From assembly GCA_005880175.1 (NCBI GenBank), contig VBJR01000163.1, forward strand, positions 28,363 to 43,872: a stretch of 15,510 nt of DNA, read 5' to 3'. Positions 7,015-14,304 of the stretch are shown here, in pieces. The position numbers and the translations under genes are program-made. The notes under the pieces are model-generated. The model was given only the letters and a program-made list of their open reading frames with translations, was not told the DNA's origin and searched no databases. Positions within the stretch are counted from its first letter, which is position 1. The number at the start of each line of letters is the position of its first letter. This stretch comes from Chloroflexota bacterium. Its GTDB lineage: Bacteria; Chloroflexota; Dormibacteria; Dormibacterales; Dormibacteraceae.

Positions 7015-7335
7015 TCACGCCCAGACGCCGTGACAGTACCCGCCGTCGGGCTTCTCGAGCGGGTCGTGGTGCAGGAGCCGGCCGAACACCAGCTCACAGT
7101 CCGCGGCGTACTTCTCCGTGTGCAGGATGTGCTCGTGCCAGAAGGCGTCCGCCTCGCGGTTCGGTGAGATGGTGTCCACGGTCGCCGCGCTGACCAGGAA
7201 CCGCCGGTACTGATCCTCGGCGGCCGTGGCGGCGGCCGAGTCCCAGCCGTGCTCGTTCATCAGTCGCCGGCGAACCACGGCCAGATCGAGGTGTTCGATC
7301 CTGGCCTGCAGAGCATCGCGGGGTGGCAGATCCAT
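7015..7335 (-). CDS. Small protein with GRDP-like (glycine-rich domain-containing protein-like) motif
   Basis: Encodes 106 aa from ATG 7335, chosen because GGAGGAGG sits about 6 nt upstream on the minus strand; upstream in-frame ATGs have no such site. The C-terminal half reads AFWHEHILHTEKYAADCEL followed by FGRLLHHDP. This is the core WHxHIxxTxxYxxDC...FGxxLxHxP of the family known from plant glycine-rich domain proteins and scattered bacteria. The conserved His, Cys and Trp residues could bind a metal (inference). The biological role is not established. It is divergent from the LmbU-type regulator across a 243-bp promoter region. Confidence 0.7.
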   Translation of the reverse strand: MDLPPRDALQARIEHLDLAVVRRRLMNEHGWDSAAATAAEDQYRRFLVSAATVDTISPNREADAFWHEHILHTEKYAADCELVFGRLLHHDPLEKPDGGYCHGVWA

Positions 7336-7578
7336 GTGATCCTCCTCCATACGCGGGGCCATCGGGGATACGCGGCGAATCGTCGAACTCGCCGCCATGC
7401 GTTGTGGCACTTTTCTATCATGGCAAAACGCCAATACGCAAGCCCGGGCTGGCAGGTAGTGGCGGCACGCCATCAGGTAGCGCATAGGTATTCACCACCT
7501 GGACCTCGATCGCGGGCGGTCGTAGGCTCCAGCGGGTCGATCGAGTCGTGTGTCTGCTGGAGAGATGGAGTTGACCTC
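7336..7578 (+). promoter_or_regulatory. Divergent promoter region between the GRDP-like gene and the LmbU-type regulator
   Basis: Rightward, TGGACC (7500-7505) and TAGGCT (7523-7528) with 17-bp spacing resemble a housekeeping actinobacterial promoter, giving a leader of about 45 nt. Upstream of it the heptamer CAGGTAG occurs at 7453-7459 and 7474-7480, 21 bp or two helical turns apart. An inverted repeat TGGC-aaaac-GCCA lies in a relatively AT-rich patch near 7428. These are candidate operator sites. Confidence 0.35.
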
Positions 7579-8139
7579 ATGAACGGACTCGTGGTGGAAA
7601 CGACGACCGACCTGACGCCGTCAGCGTGGCGCGAGGCGGGACGACAGATCGCCGCCGACCGCCACGGCGTGGCCCGACGGGCGTCGAATCAGATGTGGGT
7701 CGTCGGCGACTGGCTGCTGCGGGGCGAGGACCAGGTGTTCGCGAACCTCAACCGGCGGCGGGTGCGGATGCTCGCGTCTGAGGTCACCGGCTACTCGCGC
7801 CACACGCTGACCATGGCGGTCTCGCTGGCCAGGCGGTTCCGGCCCGGCGGGCGCGTGGACGGCCTGACCTGGTGGCACCACCTGCTCGTCGCCAAGCTGA
7901 GCGAGACGGAGCAGGAGGCCTGGCTGACCCGGGCGGCAGAGGAGGAATGGTCGGTGCGGACGCTGCGGGAGCGGCTGCGCGACGCGGCGGTGATCGCACG
8001 GAAGCCGCCAGCGCTGCGGCCGGAGCGGCTGGTGTCAGAGCTGACCAGGTGGAGGCGGTCCGAGCTGCCTGAGCCGACGGTCGAGGAGCTGCGGCGGTGG
8101 TGGGAGCGCGAGATGGCGGCGGGCGCCGGTCAGGGCTGA
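7579..8139 (+). CDS. LmbU-family cluster-situated transcriptional regulator
   Basis: Encodes 186 aa from ATG 7579, with GGAG at 7567-7570 (8-nt spacing). Family marks in order: W17, MWVVGDWLLRGE (39-50), the helix-turn-helix region TGYSRHTLTMAVSLARRF (70-87), the WWHHLLVAKL segment (near 98-107), and then EEEWSVRTLRERLR. This matches LmbU, NovE and HrmB, DNA-binding activators found inside lincomycin, novobiocin and hormaomycin clusters. It converges on the MFS exporter gene with a 10-bp overlap. By analogy it probably regulates the carbamoyltransferase-mppP-mppR operon. I found no clear copy of the LmbU-type palindrome in the promoter regions of the window. Confidence 0.8.
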   Translation: MNGLVVETTTDLTPSAWREAGRQIAADRHGVARRASNQMWVVGDWLLRGEDQVFANLNRRRVRMLASEVTGYSRHTLTMAVSLARRFRPGGRVDGLTWWHHLLVAKLSETEQEAWLTRAAEEEWSVRTLRERLRDAAVIARKPPALRPERLVSELTRWRRSELPEPTVEELRRWWEREMAAGAGQG

Positions 8140-9395
8140 CCGGGCGCCCTCCAGGTCCGCAGCGGCGAAGCGAACAGGAGCACGGCCGCCAGCAGCGTCC
8201 CGGCGGCGCCGACGATCAGCGGCGCCCGCAGGCCCAGCAGCTGCCCGAGGACGCCGCCGACCAGCGCTCCCACCGGGACGAGGCCGGTGATGATCGTCCG
8301 GTTCGTGGCGTGCACCCGCCCCTGGAGCTCGACCGGGGTGAGGAGCTGCCGGAGGGTGAGGTAGTTGATGCTGAAGACGGCGGCGCCGAGCCCGACCAGG
8401 ACCTCCGCCGCGAGCAGCAGGCTGGCCGTGAGGCCGAGCGGACCGCTCGCGAACGCGATGAGCGCTTCGCCGACCGTCGCGACCACGAGGGCGGCCAGCA
8501 GCGCCCGGCCGGCGGTCAGCCGCCGGGACACCCATCCGGCGACGAACGCCCCGAGCAGGCCGCCCACGCCGCCCGCGGCGATGATGACGCCCAGGAGCGC
8601 GGGCGGGATCGCCAGCTCGCGGCTCGCGTAGAGGATGTAGACGGCGAAGATCATGCCGTCGAACAGGTTGAACAGCCCGGCGGCGGCGGAGAGCGCCAGC
8701 AGGACGCGGTTCTCGACCATGAAGCGGAGGCCCTGCCCGATCGACCGCCAGAACGCGGCGAACCCCGATCCGGTGCCAGCGGTCCGCGCCGCAGGCTCGG
8801 TGCCACCGATGGTCGCGAGCATCAGCGCCGAGAACAGGAACGAGATGCTGTTGAGCGTGATCGTGATCGGCGCCGTGACCAGCTGCACGAGGCTGCCTCC
8901 GACGGCCGGCCCCAGCAGGCTGCTGAGCGAGTTGCTGGCGGCCAGCTTGCTGTTGCCCTCGACGAGGTCCTCGGAGCTCAGCAGCGTCGGGACGTACGAC
9001 TGTGAAGCGATGTCGAAGACGAGCGTGAGCGCGCCGCTCAGGAACGCCACCACGTACAGCTGCTCGAGGTGGAGCAGGCCGAGCAGCGCGGCGACGGGCA
9101 CCGATCCGACCACCACCGCCTGACACAGGTCGGTACCGATCATCAGGGGCCGCCGGCGGACGCGGTCGACCCAGGCACCGGCGGGGAACCCGAAGAGGAA
9201 GTCCGGCATCGCGGCCACGGCGCGCAGCACGCCCATCTGGAACGGCGACGCATGGAGCACCAGCACCGCCGCCAGTGGCAGCGCCACCTGCATGATCTGG
9301 GAGCCCAGGGTGGAGACGGTCCGGCCGCCCCAGAGTTTGAGAAAGTCCGGTCTGCGCCAGAGTCCGGTGAAGACCGACTGCGCGCTCAGCCGCAT
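8130..9395 (-). CDS. MFS exporter (MFS_3 / EntS-like)
   Basis: Encodes 421 aa with about 12 predicted membrane helices. It opens with FLKLWGGRTVSTLGSQIMQ and carries the loop 2-3 motif PAGAWVDRVRRRP typical of drug:H+ antiporters of the MFS_3 group, then SYVPTLLSSEDLVEGN, also characteristic of that group. Proteins of this type export siderophores, macrolides and other small molecules across the inner membrane. ATG 9395 is the first start after an in-frame stop, but its ribosome binding site is poor. It is transcribed divergently from the biosynthetic operon, so export of, or self-resistance to, the product is the natural reading. A leftward promoter TTGCTG-18-TATGAT lies at 9490-9519. Confidence 0.88.
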   Translation of the reverse strand: MRLSAQSVFTGLWRRPDFLKLWGGRTVSTLGSQIMQVALPLAAVLVLHASPFQMGVLRAVAAMPDFLFGFPAGAWVDRVRRRPLMIGTDLCQAVVVGSVPVAALLGLLHLEQLYVVAFLSGALTLVFDIASQSYVPTLLSSEDLVEGNSKLAASNSLSSLLGPAVGGSLVQLVTAPITITLNSISFLFSALMLATIGGTEPAARTAGTGSGFAAFWRSIGQGLRFMVENRVLLALSAAAGLFNLFDGMIFAVYILYASRELAIPPALLGVIIAAGGVGGLLGAFVAGWVSRRLTAGRALLAALVVATVGEALIAFASGPLGLTASLLLAAEVLVGLGAAVFSINYLTLRQLLTPVELQGRVHATNRTIITGLVPVGALVGGVLGQLLGLRAPLIVGAAGTLLAAVLLFASPLRTWRAPGQP

Positions 9396-9489
9396 GGGCG
9401 ACGGCGCGCTGCTACCTGGATGTCACTCCCCAAAGCCTCTCGATGACCTCACCTGAACTTGCCCGCGACGGTCGAGCCGCCGAGGCCGG

Positions 9490-9519
9490 ATCATACAGTA
9501 CGGCGGTTGTCGCCAGCAA
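9490..9519 (-). promoter_or_regulatory. Promoter for the MFS exporter gene
   Basis: On the minus strand TTGCTG (9519-9514) and TATGAT (9495-9490) are separated by 18 bp, a good housekeeping-type promoter firing toward the exporter gene with a leader of about 90 nt. Confidence 0.5.
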
Positions 9520-9591
9520 CCGCGCTCACCCGCCTGGCACTCTATACGTATGCAGGCGTCGCTCGTAGCGTACCTGCCCTCGACTGAGCCG

Positions 9592-9620
9592 TTGACATCT
9601 CTCCGAAGCGCCCATAGTCT
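9592..9620 (+). promoter_or_regulatory. Promoter for the carbamoyltransferase operon
   Basis: A perfect -35 TTGACA (9592-9597) is followed after 17 bp by TAGTCT (9615-9620), which keeps the key T, A and T of the -10 element. The start site would be near 9627, giving a leader of about 58 nt to the TTG start at 9685. This also argues against the earlier in-frame ATG at 9550, which lies upstream of the promoter. A short palindrome ATACGTAT at 9544-9551 lies between this promoter and the divergent one. Confidence 0.6.
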
Positions 9621-9684
9621 CTGCCACAGCCTTCGCCGATCTCACGGGCTCGTCACTGTCAGACTGTCAAGAGGGAGCCGAACC

Positions 9685-11430
9685 TTGTACGTCCTGGGCA
9701 TCTCGGCATTCCGCGACGACGCGGCGGCTGCGCTCCTGCACGACGGATCGATCGTCGGGATCGCCGAGGAGGAACGCTTCGTCCGTGTCAAGCACGCGGT
9801 GTCCGTGTACGACGGCGTCTTCGTGACGTCCGCCGAAGAGCACGAGCCGCTGGAAGACTTCGAGCTGCGTCACTTCCCCACGCGCAGCATCGAGTTCCTG
9901 CTCGGCAGGGCCGGCATCGAGCACTCCGACATCGACGTGGTCGCGTACGACTTCGACCACGCTCAGCGGATCTCGCGGTTCGACGCGTTCCAGCCGGTGG
10001 CCAGCCTGGTCCCGCCCGAGGGCCGGCCGCGGCTGCAGGACGTGTGGCGCTACTGGCGGCGGCTCCTCGCCGACCTGGCCGAGCGCTGCCGCGCCGAGCT
10101 CGTGTACGTGCCCCATCATCTGGCGCACGCCAGCGGCGCCGTGTTCTCGACGACCTGGCCGGTGGCCGACTTCCTGGTCCTCGACGGTCTGGGTGAGCTC
10201 GCGACGGTGACCGGCGGGACGTTCGACGGCGACTTCCGGCCGCGCCTCCAGGTGTGCGTGCCGCACTCGCTGGGGCTCGCGTACGCCGCCGTGACCCGGT
10301 ACCTGGGCTTCCGGCCGTACAGCGACGAGCAGAAGACCATGGGCCTCGCCGGCTATGGGCGGGACGACTACCGCGAATCCGCCGCCCGCCTGCTGTGGCC
10401 CGTCCCCCACGGGTTCGAGACCGATCCCGACCGGGTGTGGACGCGCGACATCAAGTTCGGCCTGGACCGGCCGTCCGCGCTGGCCGACCTGTTCGGCGTG
10501 GTGCCGCGCCCGGCCGGCGTCGTCGCCACCCAAGGCGACTACCCGTCCATCGCCTGCTCCGTCCAGCGCCAGCTGGAGCGGATCGCCAACCACCTGGTGG
10601 ACGTGCTCCGGGCCGGTGGCCAGCCGGCCCGGCTGTGCCTGGCCGGCGGCGTGGCGCTCAACTCCCAGATGAACGCGAAGCTGGCCGCCCGCGCCGACGT
10701 CGCGGAGCTGTTCGTGCAGCCGCAGGCCGGCGACTCGGGGACGGCGCTGGGCGCGGCCTATCACGAGCACCACCGTCGGACGGGGAGCAGGCCGGAGCCG
10801 CTGCGCCACGCGTACTGGGGGTCGGAGCACGGCGACGGCGATGTTCGGCGATGCCTGGACGCCTGCAAGGCGCGCTATCGCCGCGTGGACGACGCCCCGT
10901 CGGCCGCGTCCCGGATGATCGCGGACGGCAAGATCGTGGGCTGGTTCCAGGGCCGCAGCGAGTGCGGTCCGCGGGCGCTCGGCAACCGCAGCATCCTGGC
11001 CAACGCGGCCGTCTCCGGGATGAACGACCGCGTCAACGCCATCGTCAAGGACCGCGAGCCCTGGCGGCCGTTCGCGGCCTCGATCCTGGACGAGGACCGG
11101 CGCCGGTACCTGGCGCTCGACGCTCCGTCGCCGTTCATGCTGCTGTCGCTCCCCCTCACCGCCGCCGGGAAGCGAGACCTGGTGGCCGCCAGGCACGTCG
11201 ACGGCACCTCCCGCGTCCAGACCGTCACCGCCCGGGCGAACCCGCGCTTCCACCGGCTCATCGGCGAGGTCAAGCGCATCACCGGCGTGGGCGGCGTCCT
11301 CAACACCTCGTTCAACGTGCGCGGCGAGCCCATCGTGGATCGGCCGCTGGAGGCCCTGCGCGACTTCTATCTCGGGGGAATGGATGCGATCTTCCTGCAC
11401 GACTACCTGGTGGAGAAGGGGGTGGGCTGA
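9685..11430 (+). CDS. NodU/TobZ/CmcH-family carbamoyltransferase
   Basis: Encodes 581 aa from TTG 9685, preceded by GAGGGAG at 9671-9677 (7-nt spacing). The N-terminal Kae1/HSP70-like half carries GSIVGIAEEERFVRVKHA, the metal-site HxxxH (H144, H148) in PHHLAHASGA, LVLDGLGE, and LCLAGGVALNSQMNAKL. The C-terminal YrdC-like half has WFQGRSECGPRALGNRSILA and LNTSFNVRGEPIV. The family makes carbamoyl-adenylate from carbamoyl phosphate and ATP and carbamoylates a hydroxyl (or amino) group of a natural product. One oddity: the usual His-Asp near residue 11 of the mature family motif (AF-x-HD-SAAAL) reads Asp-Asp here (D11-D12). It is the first gene of the operon; mppP starts 6 bp after its stop. 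The substrate is unknown and may be hydroxylated by the Rieske enzyme at the right edge. Confidence 0.9.
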   Translation: MYVLGISAFRDDAAAALLHDGSIVGIAEEERFVRVKHAVSVYDGVFVTSAEEHEPLEDFELRHFPTRSIEFLLGRAGIEHSDIDVVAYDFDHAQRISRFDAFQPVASLVPPEGRPRLQDVWRYWRRLLADLAERCRAELVYVPHHLAHASGAVFSTTWPVADFLVLDGLGELATVTGGTFDGDFRPRLQVCVPHSLGLAYAAVTRYLGFRPYSDEQKTMGLAGYGRDDYRESAARLLWPVPHGFETDPDRVWTRDIKFGLDRPSALADLFGVVPRPAGVVATQGDYPSIACSVQRQLERIANHLVDVLRAGGQPARLCLAGGVALNSQMNAKLAARADVAELFVQPQAGDSGTALGAAYHEHHRRTGSRPEPLRHAYWGSEHGDGDVRRCLDACKARYRRVDDAPSAASRMIADGKIVGWFQGRSECGPRALGNRSILANAAVSGMNDRVNAIVKDREPWRPFAASILDEDRRRYLALDAPSPFMLLSLPLTAAGKRDLVAARHVDGTSRVQTVTARANPRFHRLIGEVKRITGVGGVLNTSFNVRGEPIVDRPLEALRDFYLGGMDAIFLHDYLVEKGVG

Positions 11431-11436
11431 GGGGAC

Positions 11437-12570
11437 ATGGAGAGCCTGACCGAGCTGGAGCAGGTCGCCCTCGCGGCGCCGATCAACCTCGCCGACGGAC
11501 ACCCTCGGCACATGCCGACGGACGGTCAGCGCCGGATCGTCGATCGTCTGACCGAGCTGTTCGACGCCGCCGAGTCGGAGGCGTTCGAGCAGCTCGAGCA
11601 GCGCGCGCAGCGCGCCTTCCTCGACTCGCTCGGCCAGCGCAGCGCCCCATTGGCCGACGGGCGCGTGTTCAGCCTCTACTCGTCCTCCGTGGCGACCACC
11701 GTGCTCGCCACCTGCCTGCTCCGGCGCGAGGCCCGGGTGGCCCTGATCCACCCCACGTTCGACAACATCCACGACCTGCTCAGCGGCGCGGTCGTGCTGG
11801 AGCCCGTCGCCGAGGAGGCGCTGGCCGAGGCTGACCTGGGCGGGTTGGGCCGGGGGGCCGCGACCTGCCTCTTCGTGACGACCCCGAACAACCCGACCGG
11901 CTGGCTGCTGGACCGGGAGCGGCTGGAGCGGCTGGCGAGCGCCTGCGCGGCCGCCGGGCACCTGCTCTGCCTCGATACGTCGTTCCGCGGCTTCGATCGC
12001 AGGGCGCAGTTCGACAGCTACGACGTGCTGGAGCGGACGGGCGTCGACTACGTGGTGATCGAGGACACGGGCAAGCTGTGGCCCGTCTCCGAGCTGAAGC
12101 TCGCGTTCGTCGCCGTGAGCGCCGGCCTGCGCGACGAGTTCGGGCACGCCGTTCGCGACGTGCTCCTCAGCGTCTCGCCGTTCGTCCTGCGCGTGGTCGA
12201 GGAGCTGGCCGCCGACGCGGCCCGCGGCGGGCTCGAGCGGCTGCACGCGCTGATCGCCAGGAACCGGGCCGCGACCCTGGCCGCGGTGGACGATATCGAG
12301 GGCATCGACGTGCCCGACCCGGACGCCCGGGTGAGTGTCTGCCGGCTGCGCTTCGAGTCCGCGGCCGAGGCCGACCGGGTCCGCCGCGAGCTGGCCGGCG
12401 CCGGCGTCCACGTGCTGCCCGGCCAGCAGTTCCACTGGGCCGATCCGGCGCAGGGCGGTCGCGACCTCCGTCTCGCCGTCGCCCGGAGCCCGCACGTGAT
12501 GGACGAGGCCCTGCGGCGGCTGCGGCACGTGGCCTGGCGCCGGAGCCCGGTCGGCGAGTCGACCCGGTGA
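11437..12570 (+). CDS. mppP: MppP/RohP-type PLP-dependent L-arginine oxidase/hydroxylase
   Basis: Encodes 377 aa, the length of Streptomyces MppP (about 376). These fold-type I aminotransferase-like enzymes use PLP and O2, without metal or flavin, to turn L-Arg into 4-hydroxy-2-ketoarginine plus 2-ketoarginine, the first step to enduracididine or, via RohP, azomycin. Diagnostic motifs: N-terminal LTELEQVAL with T5 and E8, then INLADGHPRH with H22, which align from memory to Thr12, Glu15 and His29 of MppP. Further on come HPTFDNI, FVTTPNNPTG, LDTSFRGFD (D180, PLP ring), VIEDTGKLWP (K213, the PLP lysine) and a late FHWADP. Ind4, the dehydroarginine-forming relative in indolmycin synthesis, is an alternative, but the MppR-type gene next door favours the MppP reaction. 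Overlaps the next gene by 4 bp. Confidence 0.9.
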   Translation: MESLTELEQVALAAPINLADGHPRHMPTDGQRRIVDRLTELFDAAESEAFEQLEQRAQRAFLDSLGQRSAPLADGRVFSLYSSSVATTVLATCLLRREARVALIHPTFDNIHDLLSGAVVLEPVAEEALAEADLGGLGRGAATCLFVTTPNNPTGWLLDRERLERLASACAAAGHLLCLDTSFRGFDRRAQFDSYDVLERTGVDYVVIEDTGKLWPVSELKLAFVAVSAGLRDEFGHAVRDVLLSVSPFVLRVVEELAADAARGGLERLHALIARNRAATLAAVDDIEGIDVPDPDARVSVCRLRFESAAEADRVRRELAGAGVHVLPGQQFHWADPAQGGRDLRLAVARSPHVMDEALRRLRHVAWRRSPVGESTR

Positions 12571-13367
12571 CCGCGAGGAGCGGCCTGCGCGGCTATTCGC
12601 TGCCGCTGTCGCCCACCGGCCGCTCGGCCCTGGTGCCGGCGCCGCCGTGGCACTTCTCGGGCGAGGTCGTCATGGTCGAGTACCGCGCCGATCCCTGCGC
12701 CGTGGAAGCGTTCCTGCCGCGCGGGCTGGACGGCCGGGGGTTCGACGGCCTGGCGGCGGCGATCTTCGGCGACTGGCAGTCGTGCACCGACGCGGGCGCC
12801 GAGCTGGCCGACCCGGTGCGCTCCCAGTACCGGGAGTTCTACGTCGTCCTGGCCTGCTCGTGGCAGGGGACACCGGTCGCGCGCTGCCCGATGTGCTGGG
12901 TGGACCGGGATTTCTCCCTGGTCCGCGGGCTGATCCAGGGCTATCCGAAGAAGATGGGCAGCATCGCGATCACCAGGGGCTTCCGGCTCGGCCGCGCGAC
13001 GCCGCCGGGCGGGGCGGGGGGGCGGTTCTCCGGCACGCTGGCCGCCGGCGACCGGCGCCTCGTCGACCTCCATGTCACGCTGGAGACGCGGGCCGAGCCG
13101 CCGCCGCTGATGCTGGCACCGCTCGTGCACACCCGGTTCTTCCCGGCCTGGGACGCGTCCGTGCGCCCGCTGGAGGAACTGGTCACGGGCGGCAGCGTCG
13201 ACCAGGCGATCGACGACGTCTGGACCGGCTCGGCCCGGCTCGAGATGCACGAGTGCCCGTCGGACGAGCTGACCGCGCTGAGACCGGTGGAGATCCTGCG
13301 CGGCTACCGGTTCGCGTTCGCGGAGACCATCACCGGCGGCACGCTCCTGTCCCGGGAGGCGCGGTAG
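12567..13367 (+). CDS. mppR: MppR-type acetoacetate-decarboxylase-fold cyclase
   Basis: Encodes 266 aa from GTG 12567 (GTGA overlap with mppP). It belongs to the acetoacetate decarboxylase superfamily, whose members form a Schiff base with a lysine. The tandem lysines K128-K129 in LIQGYPKKMG occupy the family's active-site position. Shared with MppR of the mannopeptimycin cluster, as I remember it, are GYSLPLSPTG and APPWHFSG at the N-terminus, DPVRSQYREF (82-91) and the lysine motif. MppR converts 4-hydroxy-2-ketoarginine to the cyclic 2-keto acid of enduracididine by dehydration and ring closure rather than decarboxylation. Its place directly behind mppP supports the same step here. A plain decarboxylase or aldolase-dehydratase of the same fold is the alternative. 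The product would be passed to the aminotransferase 7 bp downstream. Confidence 0.88.
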   Translation: MTARSGLRGYSLPLSPTGRSALVPAPPWHFSGEVVMVEYRADPCAVEAFLPRGLDGRGFDGLAAAIFGDWQSCTDAGAELADPVRSQYREFYVVLACSWQGTPVARCPMCWVDRDFSLVRGLIQGYPKKMGSIAITRGFRLGRATPPGGAGGRFSGTLAAGDRRLVDLHVTLETRAEPPPLMLAPLVHTRFFPAWDASVRPLEELVTGGSVDQAIDDVWTGSARLEMHECPSDELTALRPVEILRGYRFAFAETITGGTLLSREAR

Positions 13368-13374
13368 CGCGGGC

Positions 13375-14304
13375 GTGGCCGGGCTCTGGACGTACCTGGA
13401 CGGCAGGATCCTGCGCCCCGAGGACGCGCGCATCGGCCTGCTGACGCACGCGCTCCACTACGGGACGGCCGTCTTCGAGGGCATCCGCGCGTACTGGAGC
13501 GAGGCGGCGGGGCAGCTGAACCTCGTCGCCGCCCGGGCGCACTACACGCGGTTCGCGCGCTCGGCCCGCATCATGCGTCTGCCCCTGTCCGAGGACGCGG
13601 ACGAGCTCGTCGCGATCACCGTCGAGCTGCTGCGCCGCAGCCAGCTCCGCGAGGACGTCTACGTCCGTCCCATCCTCTTCGCGGCCAGCCAGGACCTCGA
13701 CGTCGACTACCGCGCCGGCGGCGCGAGCCTGGCCGTGTGCCTCGTCCCGATGCCCGGCCAGGACGGCCAGGACGCGTACGAGGGCGCCGGCCTGCGCTGC
13801 GTCACGAGCAGCTGGCGGCGAGTTCCCGACGCGGCGATGCCGGTCCGGGCGAAGGTGGCGGGCGCGTACGTGAACTCGTGCCTCGCCCACCTGGAGGCGC
13901 TGGACGCCGGCTGTGACGAGGCGATCCTGCTCACCACCGACGGCCACGTCTCGGAGGCGAGCGCCGAGAACCTGCTGCTGCTCCGGGACGGCGCCTGCAT
14001 CACCCCGCCCGTGACGGACGACATCCTGGAGGGCGTGACGCGGGCGCTCCTGCTTCGCCTGCTGACCGACGACCTCGGGGTCCCGGTCCTCGAGCGCAGC
14101 GTCGATCGGAGCGAGCTCTACGTGTGCGACGAGCTCCTCCTGTGCGGGACGTGGACGGAGGTGGCTCCCGTGACGTCGGTCGACGGGCGCGCCGTCGGCG
14201 ACGGCTGTCCGGGGAGGATCGGCCGCGAGCTGCGCCACCGGTACCTGGCCGCCGTCAGGGGCGAGTCGCCGGGCCACGCCGGTTGGCTGGTGCCGGTCTA
14301 CTGA
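13375..14304 (+). CDS. IlvE/D-amino-acid-transaminase-type (fold type IV) aminotransferase
   Basis: Encodes 309 aa from GTG 13375, 7 bp after the mppR stop, with GGGAGG upstream. Branched-chain aminotransferase marks: THALHYGTAVFEGIRAY near residue 23, YVRPI, the PLP lysine K160 in RAKVAGAYVNS, and the cofactor-binding EASAENLLLL with the following TPPVTDDILEGVTR. The length and order are those of IlvE. In known enduracididine clusters the closing transamination is done by MppQ, a fold-type I enzyme; here a fold-type IV enzyme holds that place, so it probably aminates the cyclic (perhaps methylated) keto acid. It could instead supply or recycle another amino acid. It converges on the methyltransferase gene with a 7-bp overlap. 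Confidence 0.88.
   Translation: MAGLWTYLDGRILRPEDARIGLLTHALHYGTAVFEGIRAYWSEAAGQLNLVAARAHYTRFARSARIMRLPLSEDADELVAITVELLRRSQLREDVYVRPILFAASQDLDVDYRAGGASLAVCLVPMPGQDGQDAYEGAGLRCVTSSWRRVPDAAMPVRAKVAGAYVNSCLAHLEALDAGCDEAILLTTDGHVSEASAENLLLLRDGACITPPVTDDILEGVTRALLLRLLTDDLGVPVLERSVDRSELYVCDELLLCGTWTEVAPVTSVDGRAVGDGCPGRIGRELRHRYLAAVRGESPGHAGWLVPVY

Noticed and set aside
9544..9551. Palindrome ATACGTAT between the divergent promoters
   Set aside because: Only 8 bp and not extended by flanking symmetry; too short to call an operator on its own.
9550..9684. Earlier ATG start for the carbamoyltransferase
   Set aside because: The extra 45 residues do not resemble the family, no ribosome binding site precedes the ATG, and a good promoter lies downstream of it. 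TTG 9685 has GAGGGAG at the right distance.
9667..12528. A 953-codon open frame on the minus strand
   Set aside because: It is antisense to the carbamoyltransferase and mppP genes. The translation is low-complexity Arg/Gln/Gly/His-rich text with no motifs, the expected by-product of high GC at third codon positions.
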